Of a stretch of 64,000 bases of DNA, positions 34,449 through 43,799 are shown piece by piece; positions within the stretch are counted from its first letter, which is position 1, and the number at the start of each line of letters is the position of its first letter. Source of the stretch: DAIDKA01 sp036521075 (GTDB lineage Bacteria; Pseudomonadota; Gammaproteobacteria; Steroidobacterales; Steroidobacteraceae); NCBI GenBank assembly GCA_036521075.1, contig DATDIL010000135.1:124001-188000 (forward strand), written 5' to 3'. Below the pieces are notes generated by a model. That model searched no databases. It saw nothing but the letters and a program-made list of their open reading frames with translations, and was not told where the DNA came from. Position numbers and translations under genes: made by a program.

Positions 34449-35201
34449 CTATGGGGCCGGCGCGTTTGGCCGGGCAACCAGAGTGCACGTCGCGGATACC
34501 GGTCCGCCAGGTGTTTCGAGTTGCACGGCATCACCGGCCGATTTGCCTGCGCAGGCGGCATCGGCCGGCGGATTGGAGGCGCCCCTGAGCCGAGCTGCAT
34601 CGGCGCTGGCACCGGCGCTACTGGGGCGACTCCTGCCGGCGTCACTTGAGCGATCTCTACCACCGCCACCGAAGAGCGCGCCGAAGCCGACATTGTCGTC
34701 GAGGAACTGCAGCGATTCCTGGAAGTGGATGGTGTCATCCGATTCTTCACCGGCGTTGGGCGGCAGTGCCTGGCCGACCAACGTATAGAGATGTTTGTTG
34801 ACGAAGAATATGGCGATGGCGGAGCGGCTGCCGTCGGGGCCGTTGACGCTCAATTCGCGTCCGAATGACCCGTTGACGCGCGCCCCCCGCGCCGCCGTCA
34901 CTTTGTTCGATGCGCCTATGGACCTCTCGGTCTCGGCGATCGTGCTCAGTGCGTCGGCGTTGGTGCTCGAATAGTTCACAACGCTCAATGTGAACATGAC
35001 GCGATCCTGTCGGACCGAGTAGCGCGTCATCGGCAGTGACACGCCGGTAGAATTTCTGATCCTGCTCGCCTGCACCGCAGGGACCCCGGGAAACTGGATG
35101 GTGAACCCGGGGTCAGGATAGGTGTACACCGTCCATTCCGCGGCCGCCGCCGCGACCGGCAGCAGCAACCCCGCCAGCAGGATCACAACCAATGTCTTCA
35201 T
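34449..35201 (-). CDS. exported hypothetical protein with a Pro/Ala/Arg-rich segment
   Basis: A protein of about 250 residues with a clear signal peptide ('KTLVVILLAGLLLPVAAAAA'). The mature first 140 residues form a beta-rich domain ('WTVYTYPDPGFTIQFPGVPAV', 'DTIHFQESLQFLDDNVGFG'), reminiscent of small exported proteins with 'dpgFsvdfPgtP' starts. After a Gly run comes a low-complexity stretch ('RDRSSDAGRSRPSSAGAS'), and two Cys near the end could pair. It starts 7 bp after the PQQ sugar dehydrogenase stop and ends 5 bp before the serine hydrolase start. Confidence 0.65.
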   Translation of the reverse strand: MKTLVVILLAGLLLPVAAAAAEWTVYTYPDPGFTIQFPGVPAVQASRIRNSTGVSLPMTRYSVRQDRVMFTLSVVNYSSTNADALSTIAETERSIGASNKVTAARGARVNGSFGRELSVNGPDGSRSAIAIFFVNKHLYTLVGQALPPNAGEESDDTIHFQESLQFLDDNVGFGALFGGGGRDRSSDAGRSRPSSAGASADAARLRGASNPPADAACAGKSAGDAVQLETPGGPVSATCTLVARPNAPAP

Positions 35202-35208
35202 GGACAGC

Positions 35209-36441
35209 CTACGGTGCTGGCTCGATCCGCAGGATCGCGCCCCCCGGTTCATCGGTCACGACATACAGCAGCCCGTCCGGACCCTGCTTCACATCGCGGA
35301 TCCGCTGATGAAGGTCCGCCAGCAGCGTTTCGCGGCGCAGTTCTTCCATATTTGCGTTCAGCAGCACGCGATCCAGGCGACCGGTACCCGGGATTTCGCC
35401 ATAGCGCACACCGGCAACGAACAGATCGCCCTTCCACTTCGGCAGGCGATCGCCGGTATAGAAGGTAAGGCCGGTTACCGAGATCGACGGCATCCAGTAG
35501 ATGATCGGAGGCTCAAATCCGGCATGTGTCGGCTCATTGACCTTCGCCTGCCACGGACCCGGATAGGTGCGGCCCAGGCTCACCACCGGCCAACCGTAGT
35601 TGCGCCCCGGCTTGAGCACGTTGATCTCATCTCCGCCGTTGGGCCCCATCTCCGAGATCCACATCTCCCGCGTCCCGGGACGTTGCGTAATGCCCAGTAC
35701 GCTGCGGTGCCCGAGCGTATAGACCTCCGGTCTTGCGTCGGCCTTGCCGACGAAGGGGTTATCGGCAGGCACGCTGCCATCGTCCTTCAGCCGCAGGACC
35801 TTGCCACCCAGCGAATTGAGTTTCTGCGCGTCCGCGTTCCCGGCCGTCGCGATCCATAGCATGCCGTCGGAAGTTACCGTCATCGCCAGCGCACCGCGCA
35901 CGTCCGCGGAGACGAATATATCCTTGACATCGCGCAGCCGGTTGCCCTCCAGTCGACCGCGCGCGACGGCAACCGCCGTGCGCTTCTCGCCGAGCGGCTT
36001 GGTGTAGCTCAGGTACAGCAGATGATTCTCGGTGAACTGCGGATCCACCGCGACGTTCATGTAGCCGTGTACCGCGCCGATCGCACCCGACTGCCCGGAG
36101 AACACCGCCGCCGGGCCGCCCTCGATGGGCTTGGGATCCAGCACGCCGTTGCGCACGATGCGCAGCAGGCCGCGCCGCTGCGTAAACAGCATCTCGCCGG
36201 TGGGCAGCCATGCCAGGGCATAGGGATATTCGATGTCGCGCAGCAGCACCGTCACGCGGATGTCCTGCTGCTCGGCGGTCTTGTAGAAGAACGGACCCTT
36301 ACCCAACAGCTGGTTGGCAAGCCCGGTCGGGGCGACCGGTACGCCGTTGGCGAAGGGCACGTTCTGCTGGCCCGACACGGGAGCCGCCAGGCCTGACGCA
36401 CACAGCAATGCGGCAACCGGGAATGCGTGGCGAATCGTCAT
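35209..36441 (-). CDS. secreted PQQ-dependent soluble sugar dehydrogenase (YliI-like)
   Basis: A 410-residue exported six-bladed propeller of the glucose/sorbosone dehydrogenase family. The signal peptide is 'AFPVAALLCASGLAAPVSG'. Family signatures are 'YPYALAWLPTGEMLFTQRRG', 'PQFTENHLLYLSYTKPL', 'YTLGHRSVLGITQRPGTREMWISEMGPNGGDEINVLKPGRNYGWP' in pieces, and a catalytic His in 'GHRSV'. In Escherichia the homologue oxidises aldose sugars with PQQ. Start at ATG 36441. It heads the run of minus-strand genes down to 29407. Confidence 0.87.
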   Translation of the reverse strand: MTIRHAFPVAALLCASGLAAPVSGQQNVPFANGVPVAPTGLANQLLGKGPFFYKTAEQQDIRVTVLLRDIEYPYALAWLPTGEMLFTQRRGLLRIVRNGVLDPKPIEGGPAAVFSGQSGAIGAVHGYMNVAVDPQFTENHLLYLSYTKPLGEKRTAVAVARGRLEGNRLRDVKDIFVSADVRGALAMTVTSDGMLWIATAGNADAQKLNSLGGKVLRLKDDGSVPADNPFVGKADARPEVYTLGHRSVLGITQRPGTREMWISEMGPNGGDEINVLKPGRNYGWPVVSLGRTYPGPWQAKVNEPTHAGFEPPIIYWMPSISVTGLTFYTGDRLPKWKGDLFVAGVRYGEIPGTGRLDRVLLNANMEELRRETLLADLHQRIRDVKQGPDGLLYVVTDEPGGAILRIEPAP

Positions 36442-36513
36442 GGTTCGGACCCCCTGTGGCGGTAGATCGTAGGCTTTGGTAGACCGCGCGGGAAGAATAA
36501 ACCACCTGTTCGC

Positions 36514-39500
36514 TCATGTGTGGCCCAGGTCTACCTGGAGGAGGTTGGCGTCGGCGTGCAGCCGCGCCAGTACGGCAGGCATCGCGACCAGGGCCGCGCC
36601 CGGCCGATGGGGATTGGCGGCGTGTGCGAAGGACAACGGCGAGCCGTTCAGCAGAATCCGCTTTACCCCGCAGCCGCGATCCCCGATCCGGTACTCGATC
36701 TCGATGGCACGCCCGGCAAGCCTCAACTGTGCCCGCAGGCCATCCAGGGCCGCCGGAATGACCGGGTCCAGGCGCAGCATGTCGCCTTCACGGCACAGCC
36801 CGAGAAAGCGCCGCACGATCAGGCTTAAGGAAATGCCGGCACCGCTGGAATACACGCGCCAGCCGCCATCGAGGTCGATGGCACCCTGCGCCACGCGCGC
36901 GTATTCCTCACTGGCCTGATAGCGATCCACGAAGGCCGCATCGGAGCTGGAGTAATAGCAGTTGGCCTGCCGCAGGGTTGCGCGCGGCACGACCGACGCA
37001 ATGGCGATGGGGTTGGCCTGACACAGCGCGTGAAAGAACCCGTTTGCGTCGCCCACGTGAGCCAGGGCCTGCGCAAATCGCAGGTGGGCGTGCGTGTACA
37101 TCAGTCCGATCTCGCGTCCGAAGAACGTTGCCGTCTCGGCGCGCTGAAACAGTCGTTGCCGGCCGCCGTGATAGGCCATGGGGCGGTCGAAGAGCCGCAC
37201 CCCATCCGCAGCACTCAGGTAGGTCCGGATCAAATTCAGATGCTCGCGTGCCTGGGCGGGGCTGAGCAGATCCTCGAGAATCGCGTGGATCATTCCCAGC
37301 GAGCTGTACCGGATGCCAGTGGTGTCGTCGCGCGGGTGAAGCAGGTAGCGGATGCTGCCGTCGTCCGCGAACTGCACGTACCCGGCCAGCACCCCATCGG
37401 GTAGCAGCAGGCGCTGGAAGTCGCGCCGGACCGCCTCGGCCCGCTCATCCAATGCGCTCGCTTCGGCGGCGCGGCCGATGCCGCGCAGTGCCCTCGCCAG
37501 GGTTTTCAAAGTCTGGAACTGCAACGTCACAGTCCAGGTGCTGCACAGCTGGTGACGCATGGCCGCTTCCACGGGCTGCAACGAGTCGTTCCAATCGCCG
37601 TGGCCATAGGCGGCCAGGGCGGTGCCGGGAATGACCCGCCTCTTCGTCAGATCAAGCGCGCGCAGCAGGTGCTGCCACACTGTCGCATTCTCGCCCCGAT
37701 CCGTTCCGCCCGGATCAAAGAACCGGACCTGCTCCTCGAGAATGCCGGCATCGCCGGAGGCGATCAGATACTGCGCGAGCACCAGAGGCGGCCAGAAGAC
37801 GATGTCGCCGTGCGAATCACCGGGCCGGATGTTGCGCTCGCGCTCGAAAAACATGAACCATTGCGGCCAGTCCCCGTGCGGGTTCTGCTGTTTGAGCACG
37901 CGCAGCAGCAGATCCCGGATCGGTGCCACCCGCTCCAGTGCCAGCAGCATTTCCACCGGCCCTTGACACACATCGCGGGTTCCCCATCCGCCCCCGGAGT
38001 ATTGCTCCAGGCCGCGAGGCGCCAGGTAATGGACCCAGGCGTTCTGCGCGTACCAGGTCGCCATCTCGGCGAGGCGCGCCGCCCCGGCGCCCAGCGGGCT
38101 GCGCTCCGGAGCGCGCATCACCAGGGAAGGGATCAGTTCGCTGCGCGCGTCCGTTTGAGGGGCCGGGCTGCTGCTGCTGAGCAGATGGCCTTGGATGCGC
38201 ACACCCGCCATGGCAGTAGGGGCTGTCACCAGGCACAGAAAGGGTTGCTGACGCGACTGCCCATCGTGGAACAGCAGCGCATCGTTTCCGACTTTCTCGA
38301 AGCCGGTTCCGGGCAAGGCGCTCACAGTGAAACTGCCATGCGGGAAACGCTGCGCCAGTTCCGACCCGGGGGCCGGCATCACGATGATCTGCTGCGCCTC
38401 CTGTCGCCATAGCGCGCCGCCCGCAGCGCTGCCATCGTCGCCGTTCAAGGCCAGGTGGTGCGAGATCAGGAATCGCACTGGCGGCCCGGCGGTCACACGC
38501 AGCACGAGCGTCATCTCATGCGTGTCGCCGCCCGCCTCGGACCGCACCTGAATCTCGCCCCCCTCGTAGCGGTAAATCCACGCGCAGGCGCACGGCGACA
38601 TCTCGAATGCGGACGGGACCTCCAGCAGCCGCCACTCGCCGTCCATCTGCACGAATACGCGCTGGCCGTGCGAACGGAACAAGCCCAGGTAGCTGTGCAC
38701 GGTGGAGAGCATGCGGTTGATGCTGACGTGCCCCTGAGTCAGCATCGAGTGGAACACGCCGCCCATCCACGCCGTCGAGGTGAGGGAGGTTTCATCGGGC
38801 GTCGTGTGGCGCCCGGAGCGCAGCAGATGGCCATGGGGCCGCAGTACGCGCAGTTCCTTGGCCCGCAACACCACGTGACGGTCGGCTGCGCAGAAAAATG
38901 ACAGCGCCTCCCCGGACTCGCCGACCTCCAGATGCCGCCAGGGGCCCGCAAACAATCGTTCCAATTCGGCCGTGTTCAAATCCTGCACGGGCAATGGCTG
39001 CGCGCAGCTGAACAAGGTCTGCGGCTCGAGGGATTCTGCCGCGGCAGGCCCCAGCCCGGTCGGCGGTGCTGCTGCGGCCTCGGGCAGCGCGAGCACCTGA
39101 TCGAGCTGCCGCAGGTCCGCCAAGGAGGTCGGTTCGGGGTGATCCTCGAGATACAGGCCGAAGAATCCGGCCGTGGTGCTGTGCCCGGGCTTGAGCCGGA
39201 TGACGGCATCGCGCAGCACGGCCATGGAGTGCTCGTGCTGCAGGCGGCTACTGGGCAGATCGGCGGTGAGCCCCGCGGGAGCGTGGCCGGCGCGGCGGGT
39301 CAGACCATAGAACTGCAGCGCGTCCGTGGCGAATGAGGCACCTTTCCCGAGGGAGCCGATCAGGCTCCAGGGGTGACGTCCGTCGACGCCAAGATTCTGG
39401 CGCGAGGCAAGCATGAACCCCTGTTTGGGATGGGACAGCGCCGTGTGATCGAGATACTGGCTGACGTAGTACTCGTTGAGGCGTACGGCCCCATAAGGCG

Positions 39501-39909
39501 CCAGAGCCAGATCCTGCGTGTAGGTCAGATCCAGCGTAGCGGCTGTTGCGCCGTGGTTTTCCAGCCGCACACGCCAGAACCACACCGGCGCTGCCGCTGC
39601 CAGTGCGAGTTCGATCTGATAGCCGATGTCGCCCCACCTGCCGCGCCCCCGCAGTGCCGTGCGCTGCGGATCGAGGCTGAAGCGGGTGGGGCTGGATGGG
39701 CCCAGCAGCGGGATCGACTCGATGCGATCCGCATGGCGGCGCAGGTAGAGATTGGCGGGGCCGCCTTCGATTTCGTTGCCGACAAACAATGCCAGCGCGA
39801 TCGCACCGCAATCCAGCCGACGCAGCGAGCCATTGCCATTGAGGGTGACTCGCAAACCTGCGAGGCTGCTGAGCTGCAGTGTGACCGGCTCCTCGGCGAT
39901 CGTGGGCAT
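36514..39909 (-). CDS. GH94 phosphorylase, probably 1,2-beta-oligoglucan phosphorylase
   Basis: A protein of about 1131 residues (1167 if begun at 40017). The C-terminal (alpha/alpha)6 domain has 'YSGGGWGTRDVCQGPVEML', the acid motif 'YGHGDWNDSLQPV' near residue 770, and phosphate-region residues 'YSSLGMIHAIL' and 'SSGAGISLSLIVRRFLGL'. The N-terminal 650 residues are beta-sandwich. Size and the 'TRDVCQGP' form resemble the 1,2-beta-oligoglucan phosphorylases of GH94 more than cellobiose phosphorylase (about 800 residues). It would release alpha-glucose 1-phosphate from beta-1,2-glucooligosaccharides. No signal peptide, so cytoplasmic. Divergent from the ThDP gene at 40011. Confidence 0.75.
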   Translation of the reverse strand: MPTIAEEPVTLQLSSLAGLRVTLNGNGSLRRLDCGAIALALFVGNEIEGGPANLYLRRHADRIESIPLLGPSSPTRFSLDPQRTALRGRGRWGDIGYQIELALAAAAPVWFWRVRLENHGATAATLDLTYTQDLALAPYGAVRLNEYYVSQYLDHTALSHPKQGFMLASRQNLGVDGRHPWSLIGSLGKGASFATDALQFYGLTRRAGHAPAGLTADLPSSRLQHEHSMAVLRDAVIRLKPGHSTTAGFFGLYLEDHPEPTSLADLRQLDQVLALPEAAAAPPTGLGPAAAESLEPQTLFSCAQPLPVQDLNTAELERLFAGPWRHLEVGESGEALSFFCAADRHVVLRAKELRVLRPHGHLLRSGRHTTPDETSLTSTAWMGGVFHSMLTQGHVSINRMLSTVHSYLGLFRSHGQRVFVQMDGEWRLLEVPSAFEMSPCACAWIYRYEGGEIQVRSEAGGDTHEMTLVLRVTAGPPVRFLISHHLALNGDDGSAAGGALWRQEAQQIIVMPAPGSELAQRFPHGSFTVSALPGTGFEKVGNDALLFHDGQSRQQPFLCLVTAPTAMAGVRIQGHLLSSSSPAPQTDARSELIPSLVMRAPERSPLGAGAARLAEMATWYAQNAWVHYLAPRGLEQYSGGGWGTRDVCQGPVEMLLALERVAPIRDLLLRVLKQQNPHGDWPQWFMFFERERNIRPGDSHGDIVFWPPLVLAQYLIASGDAGILEEQVRFFDPGGTDRGENATVWQHLLRALDLTKRRVIPGTALAAYGHGDWNDSLQPVEAAMRHQLCSTWTVTLQFQTLKTLARALRGIGRAAEASALDERAEAVRRDFQRLLLPDGVLAGYVQFADDGSIRYLLHPRDDTTGIRYSSLGMIHAILEDLLSPAQAREHLNLIRTYLSAADGVRLFDRPMAYHGGRQRLFQRAETATFFGREIGLMYTHAHLRFAQALAHVGDANGFFHALCQANPIAIASVVPRATLRQANCYYSSSDAAFVDRYQASEEYARVAQGAIDLDGGWRVYSSGAGISLSLIVRRFLGLCREGDMLRLDPVIPAALDGLRAQLRLAGRAIEIEYRIGDRGCGVKRILLNGSPLSFAHAANPHRPGAALVAMPAVLARLHADANLLQVDLGHT

Positions 39910-40010
39910 GAGGCGATAGTAGAACAAACCCCGCGCGGATGCCGAGCGTAAGCTTGCGCGGCTGCGGCCAATGCCGGCAGCATTCGCTCCGGGGTTGTCC
40001 GTTTCGGGAG

Positions 40011-41660
40011 ATGGCATTGATTAAAGGCTCGGATTTGCTGATCGCCGCCCTGGAGAATGAAGGGGTCGAGCGAATTTTCGGAATTCCTGGCGAGGAGAAT
40101 CTCGATGTCGTCGAGTCGATTCGCAAGTCATCGATTCAACTGGTATTGACACGCCACGAACAGGCCGCTGCCTTCATGGCTGCAACCCATGGCCGGTTAA
40201 CCGGCAAGCCCGGCGTTTGCATATCAACCCTGGGTCCCGGAGCCCTCAATCTTTCCACGGGCGCCGCCTATGCGCTGCTGGGCGCGATGCCGATGATCAT
40301 GATCACCGGCCAGAAAGGCATTTTGTCCTCGCGACAGGCACGATTTCAGATTGTGGATATTGTCGCGGCGATGAAGCCACTGACCAAACTCACGCGTCAG
40401 GTGGTGTCGGCCACCATGATCCCGACCCTGATACGTGAGGCCTTCCGGGTGGCCACCGAGGAGCGCCCCGGCCCGGTGCACTTGGAACTACCCGAGGACA
40501 TCGCCGCCGCGAGCTGTGATTCACTGCCGTTGATTCCGCCGCATCCGGTGGAACTGCCTCTCGCGAGCCCCGTCGCACTCGACCGCGCGGCGCAGATCAT
40601 TCTGAAGGCGCAGCGCCCGCTGCTGATGTTTGGCGCGGCTGCCTCGCGTCCACGCTCCACTCCCGATCTTGCCCAGTTCGTCCTGCGGACCCGGATTCCG
40701 TACATCACTACGCAGATGGGCAAGGGGACGGTCCCGGGTGGAACGGAGCTCTACATGGGGACGGCGGCGCTCTCGGAGCGGGACTATGTGCATGAGGCCA
40801 TTGAGCGCGCTGATCTCATTGTGACCATCGGTCATGACACCGTCGAGAAGCCGCCGTTCATCATGGGTGCCACGGGCCCTGAGGTCATACACGTCGGCTA
40901 CCAGGCGGCGAACGTTGAACAGGTGTACTTCCCACAGTCGGAAGTCATCGGCGATCTGGGGATGTCGCTGCGGCTGTTGGCCGACCGACTCGAAGGCAAG
41001 CTCACCTGCGCACAGGCCCTGCTGCCGTTACGCGAATCCATATTGGCCAGCATCGCCGCCCGAGATCGGGAGGAACGTTTTACGCCCCAGCGCCTGGTGC
41101 ACGATATTCGCGCGGTGATGCCCGCTGATGGGATCGTGGCGCTCGATAACGGCATGTACAAGATCTGGTTCGCCCGAAACTATCGGACCCGCATGGCGAA
41201 CACGTTGTTGCTCGACAACGCTCTGGCAACGATGGGTGCGGGGCTCCCCTCGGCGATAATGGCGGCAATTTTGAATCCCCGACGGCACGTCATGGCCGTA
41301 TGTGGGGATGGCGGCTTCATGATGAACAGCCAGGAGTTGGAGACCGCGGTGCGGCTGCGCCTCGATCTGGTCGTGGTCATCATCGAGGATCACGCCTACG
41401 GAATGATTCGTTGGAAGCAGGCGGTTGACCGCTTCCCCGACTTTGGCATGACCTTCGAAAACCCCGACTTCGTTCGCTACGCTGAAAGCTACGGTGCGCA
41501 TGGATCTCGCGTGCAGCGCGTCGCCGACCTGCAACCCACGCTGGAGCGTGCCTTCGCCGCCGGCGGGGTTCAGCTGGTCAGCGTTCCCATTGATTATTCG
41601 GAAAATGAACGCGTACTGGTCACGGAACTGCGAGAACGGCTGGTGCCCTCCCCGGGCTAA
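40011..41660 (+). CDS. acetolactate synthase large-subunit family enzyme
   Basis: A 549-residue ThDP enzyme. The N-terminal 'KGSDLLIAALENEGVERIFGIPGEENLDV' and the cofactor Glu in 'LTRHEQAAAFMAATHGRLTG' are standard. The ThDP/Mg motif runs from 'GDGGFMMNSQELETAVRL' to 'EDHAYGM'. No small regulatory subunit follows, so a catabolic acetolactate synthase or related decarboxylase is more likely than the biosynthetic IlvB. It is distinct from the benzaldehyde-lyase-like enzyme at 12699. Start placed at ATG 40011 by the N-terminal match; the frame is open back to 39939. Confidence 0.8.
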   Translation: MALIKGSDLLIAALENEGVERIFGIPGEENLDVVESIRKSSIQLVLTRHEQAAAFMAATHGRLTGKPGVCISTLGPGALNLSTGAAYALLGAMPMIMITGQKGILSSRQARFQIVDIVAAMKPLTKLTRQVVSATMIPTLIREAFRVATEERPGPVHLELPEDIAAASCDSLPLIPPHPVELPLASPVALDRAAQIILKAQRPLLMFGAAASRPRSTPDLAQFVLRTRIPYITTQMGKGTVPGGTELYMGTAALSERDYVHEAIERADLIVTIGHDTVEKPPFIMGATGPEVIHVGYQAANVEQVYFPQSEVIGDLGMSLRLLADRLEGKLTCAQALLPLRESILASIAARDREERFTPQRLVHDIRAVMPADGIVALDNGMYKIWFARNYRTRMANTLLLDNALATMGAGLPSAIMAAILNPRRHVMAVCGDGGFMMNSQELETAVRLRLDLVVVIIEDHAYGMIRWKQAVDRFPDFGMTFENPDFVRYAESYGAHGSRVQRVADLQPTLERAFAAGGVQLVSVPIDYSENERVLVTELRERLVPSPG

Positions 41661-41757
41661 AACAATGCCTTGACAGCACACGTCGCTCGGCAAGGTGGGA
41701 GAGAACCTACGTTTGGACTGGGAATTCGCGGGCTCGCAGCGTGCTAACGTAGGCTGC

Positions 41758-43773
41758 ATGGAGCATGGCAGCAGCGAAAACATCGGCGCACTGCGACACA
41801 GCGAGGACCGCTTCAGGCTCCTGGTCGAGAGCGTCCGGGATTATGCGATTTTCATGCTGGATCCCGATGGTCATGTGCTCACGTGGAACGCGGGTGCCGA
41901 GCGTTTCAAGGGCTACAAGGCCAATGAGATCATCGGGCAGCACTTTTCGCGATTCTACCCGCCCGAGGCGCTGGCGCGCGGATTGCCCGAGCAGGAGCTG
42001 CGGGGAGCAAACGAGACAGGCAGCTTCGAAGACGAGGGCTGGCGCGTCAGGAAGGATGGTTCCCTGTTTTGGGCGAACGTTGTCATCACCGCCGTGCGCA
42101 ATGCCGACGGTGAGCTTCTGGGGTTCGCCAAGATCACGCGTGATCTGACGCAACGCCGTGCCCACGAAGAGGACTTGCGGCGCAGCGAAGAGCGTTTTCG
42201 CCTCCTGGTAGAAGGGGTCAGCGAATACGCGATCTTCATGCTGGATCCGAATGGGACGGTGACAACCTGGAACGTCGGGGCGGAGCGGATCAAGGGCTAC
42301 AAGGCGCATGAGATCATCGGACAGCACTTCTCGATGTTCTATCCCGACGAGGCGCGCGAGAGCGGATGGCCCGAGCACGAGTTGCGGGTAGCTGCCGAGA
42401 CCGGTAGTTTTGTCGACACCGGATGGCGCCTGCGCAAGGACGGCACGACATTTTGGGCCAATGTCACCATTACGGCGCTTCGCGACGACAGCGGCCAGTT
42501 GTTGGGCTATGCGAAGCTTACCCGCGACCTTACGGAGACCAGGCGGGTCGAAGCCATGGAGGCTGTCAATCTGCAGCGCGAAGAGATGTTGGACGCCGAG
42601 CGTAGCGCGCGTATGGCTGCGCAGCGTGCAACGCGAGTCAAGGACGAATTCCTGGCGACGCTCTCGCACGAATTGCGCACTCCGTTGAGCGCAATCCTGG
42701 GCTGGACTCAGATATTGCTTCGAGGTGATGCGCCCAAGGGGCCCGGCGCGCAGCAGCGGGCCATTGAAGTCATAGACCGCAACGCAAGAGCGCAAGTACA
42801 GCTCATCGACGATCTCCTGGACTTGAGCCGCATCATGACTGGCAAGATCCGGCTCGACCTCCATCAGATCTCGTTCACAAGTATCGTGGAAGCGGCGGTG
42901 GATTCCGCCACGCCCGCGGCAAATACCAAGGGCATCCGACTGAAGGCGATCTTGGGTGCGACCCCGGATATCGTCAGCGCTGACGGTGCCCGCCTGCAGC
43001 AAGTCGTATGGAATCTGCTTACCAACGCAATCAAGTTCACGCCGAAGGGCGGCCAGGTACAGGTACTGCTCCAGCGCGTGAACTCGCACCTCGAACTGAG
43101 CGTCAGCGACACCGGCATCGGCATTCCCGCCACCTATCTTCCACACGTCTTCGACCGATTCTCACAGAAGGATAGTTCGACTACGCGGGCTTTCGGTGGC
43201 CTCGGGCTGGGCCTGGCGATTTGCAAGCAACTGGTGGATTTGCATGGCGGCTCGATACGGGCCGCAAGTCAGGGCGAGGGCAAGGGCGCCACTTTTTCTG
43301 TGCAGCTACCCCTGTCGATTGTTCAGGTGGAAGACCGGACCGCGCGCATTCACCCTACGACCGAGACTCACACTGCAGAGAGCCTCTCGCTGCCGCGTCT
43401 CGAGGGCGTGCATGCCTTCATTCTCGACGATGAACCCGATGCGCGCGAACTGATACGCACGGTGCTGGAGGATCGGGACGCCCAGGTAACCAGTTTCAGC
43501 TCGGCGGAGGACGCGCTTGAGGCATTGAGGACGACGAAGCCTGCGGTGCTCATCTGCGATGTTGGCATGCCAAAGATGGACGGCTATCAGCTGATCCGGA
43601 CATTGCGCGCCACGGAGTCGCGCAGCGAGCGTATTCCCGCGCTGGCTCTCACCGCATTTGCGCGCGCAGAAGACAGAAAGCGTTGCCTGGTCGCCGGTTT
43701 TCAGGCGCATCTGGCCAAGCCATTCGATGTGGGCGAGCTCGTTCTCATCGTGGCGGACCTGGTCGGAAGGTAG
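41758..43773 (+). CDS. hybrid sensor histidine kinase, PAS-PAS-HisKA-HATPase-REC
   Basis: A soluble hybrid kinase of about 671 residues. Two near-identical PAS domains lie at about 15-130 and 140-255; both carry 'YAIFMLDPxGxVxTWNxGAER' and 'KGYKAxEIIGQHFS', so they arose by duplication. The phospho-His is in 'FLATLSHELRTPLSA' near 302, the N box in 'VVWNLLTNAIKF' near 416, and the G boxes in 'DTGIGIP' and 'GGLGLGLAI'. A C-terminal REC domain (about 555-670) has its Asp in 'LICDVGMPKMDG'. The signal sensed is unknown. ATG 41758 chosen; a GTG at 41695 is possible. Confidence 0.88.
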   Translation: MEHGSSENIGALRHSEDRFRLLVESVRDYAIFMLDPDGHVLTWNAGAERFKGYKANEIIGQHFSRFYPPEALARGLPEQELRGANETGSFEDEGWRVRKDGSLFWANVVITAVRNADGELLGFAKITRDLTQRRAHEEDLRRSEERFRLLVEGVSEYAIFMLDPNGTVTTWNVGAERIKGYKAHEIIGQHFSMFYPDEARESGWPEHELRVAAETGSFVDTGWRLRKDGTTFWANVTITALRDDSGQLLGYAKLTRDLTETRRVEAMEAVNLQREEMLDAERSARMAAQRATRVKDEFLATLSHELRTPLSAILGWTQILLRGDAPKGPGAQQRAIEVIDRNARAQVQLIDDLLDLSRIMTGKIRLDLHQISFTSIVEAAVDSATPAANTKGIRLKAILGATPDIVSADGARLQQVVWNLLTNAIKFTPKGGQVQVLLQRVNSHLELSVSDTGIGIPATYLPHVFDRFSQKDSSTTRAFGGLGLGLAICKQLVDLHGGSIRAASQGEGKGATFSVQLPLSIVQVEDRTARIHPTTETHTAESLSLPRLEGVHAFILDDEPDARELIRTVLEDRDAQVTSFSSAEDALEALRTTKPAVLICDVGMPKMDGYQLIRTLRATESRSERIPALALTAFARAEDRKRCLVAGFQAHLAKPFDVGELVLIVADLVGR

Positions 43774-43778
43774 GCCAG

Positions 43779-43799
43779 GGGGTCAGGAGTTCTGACCCC
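43779..43799. terminator. hairpin between convergent genes
   Basis: GGGGTCAG (43779-43786) and CTGACCCC (43792-43799) form a perfect 8-bp stem with a 5-nt loop. It lies at the meeting point of the hybrid kinase and the hydroxyisobutyrate-dehydrogenase-like gene, whose last codons it includes. There is no T-run, so it may be a weak bidirectional terminator or an RNA-stabilising hairpin. Confidence 0.5.
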
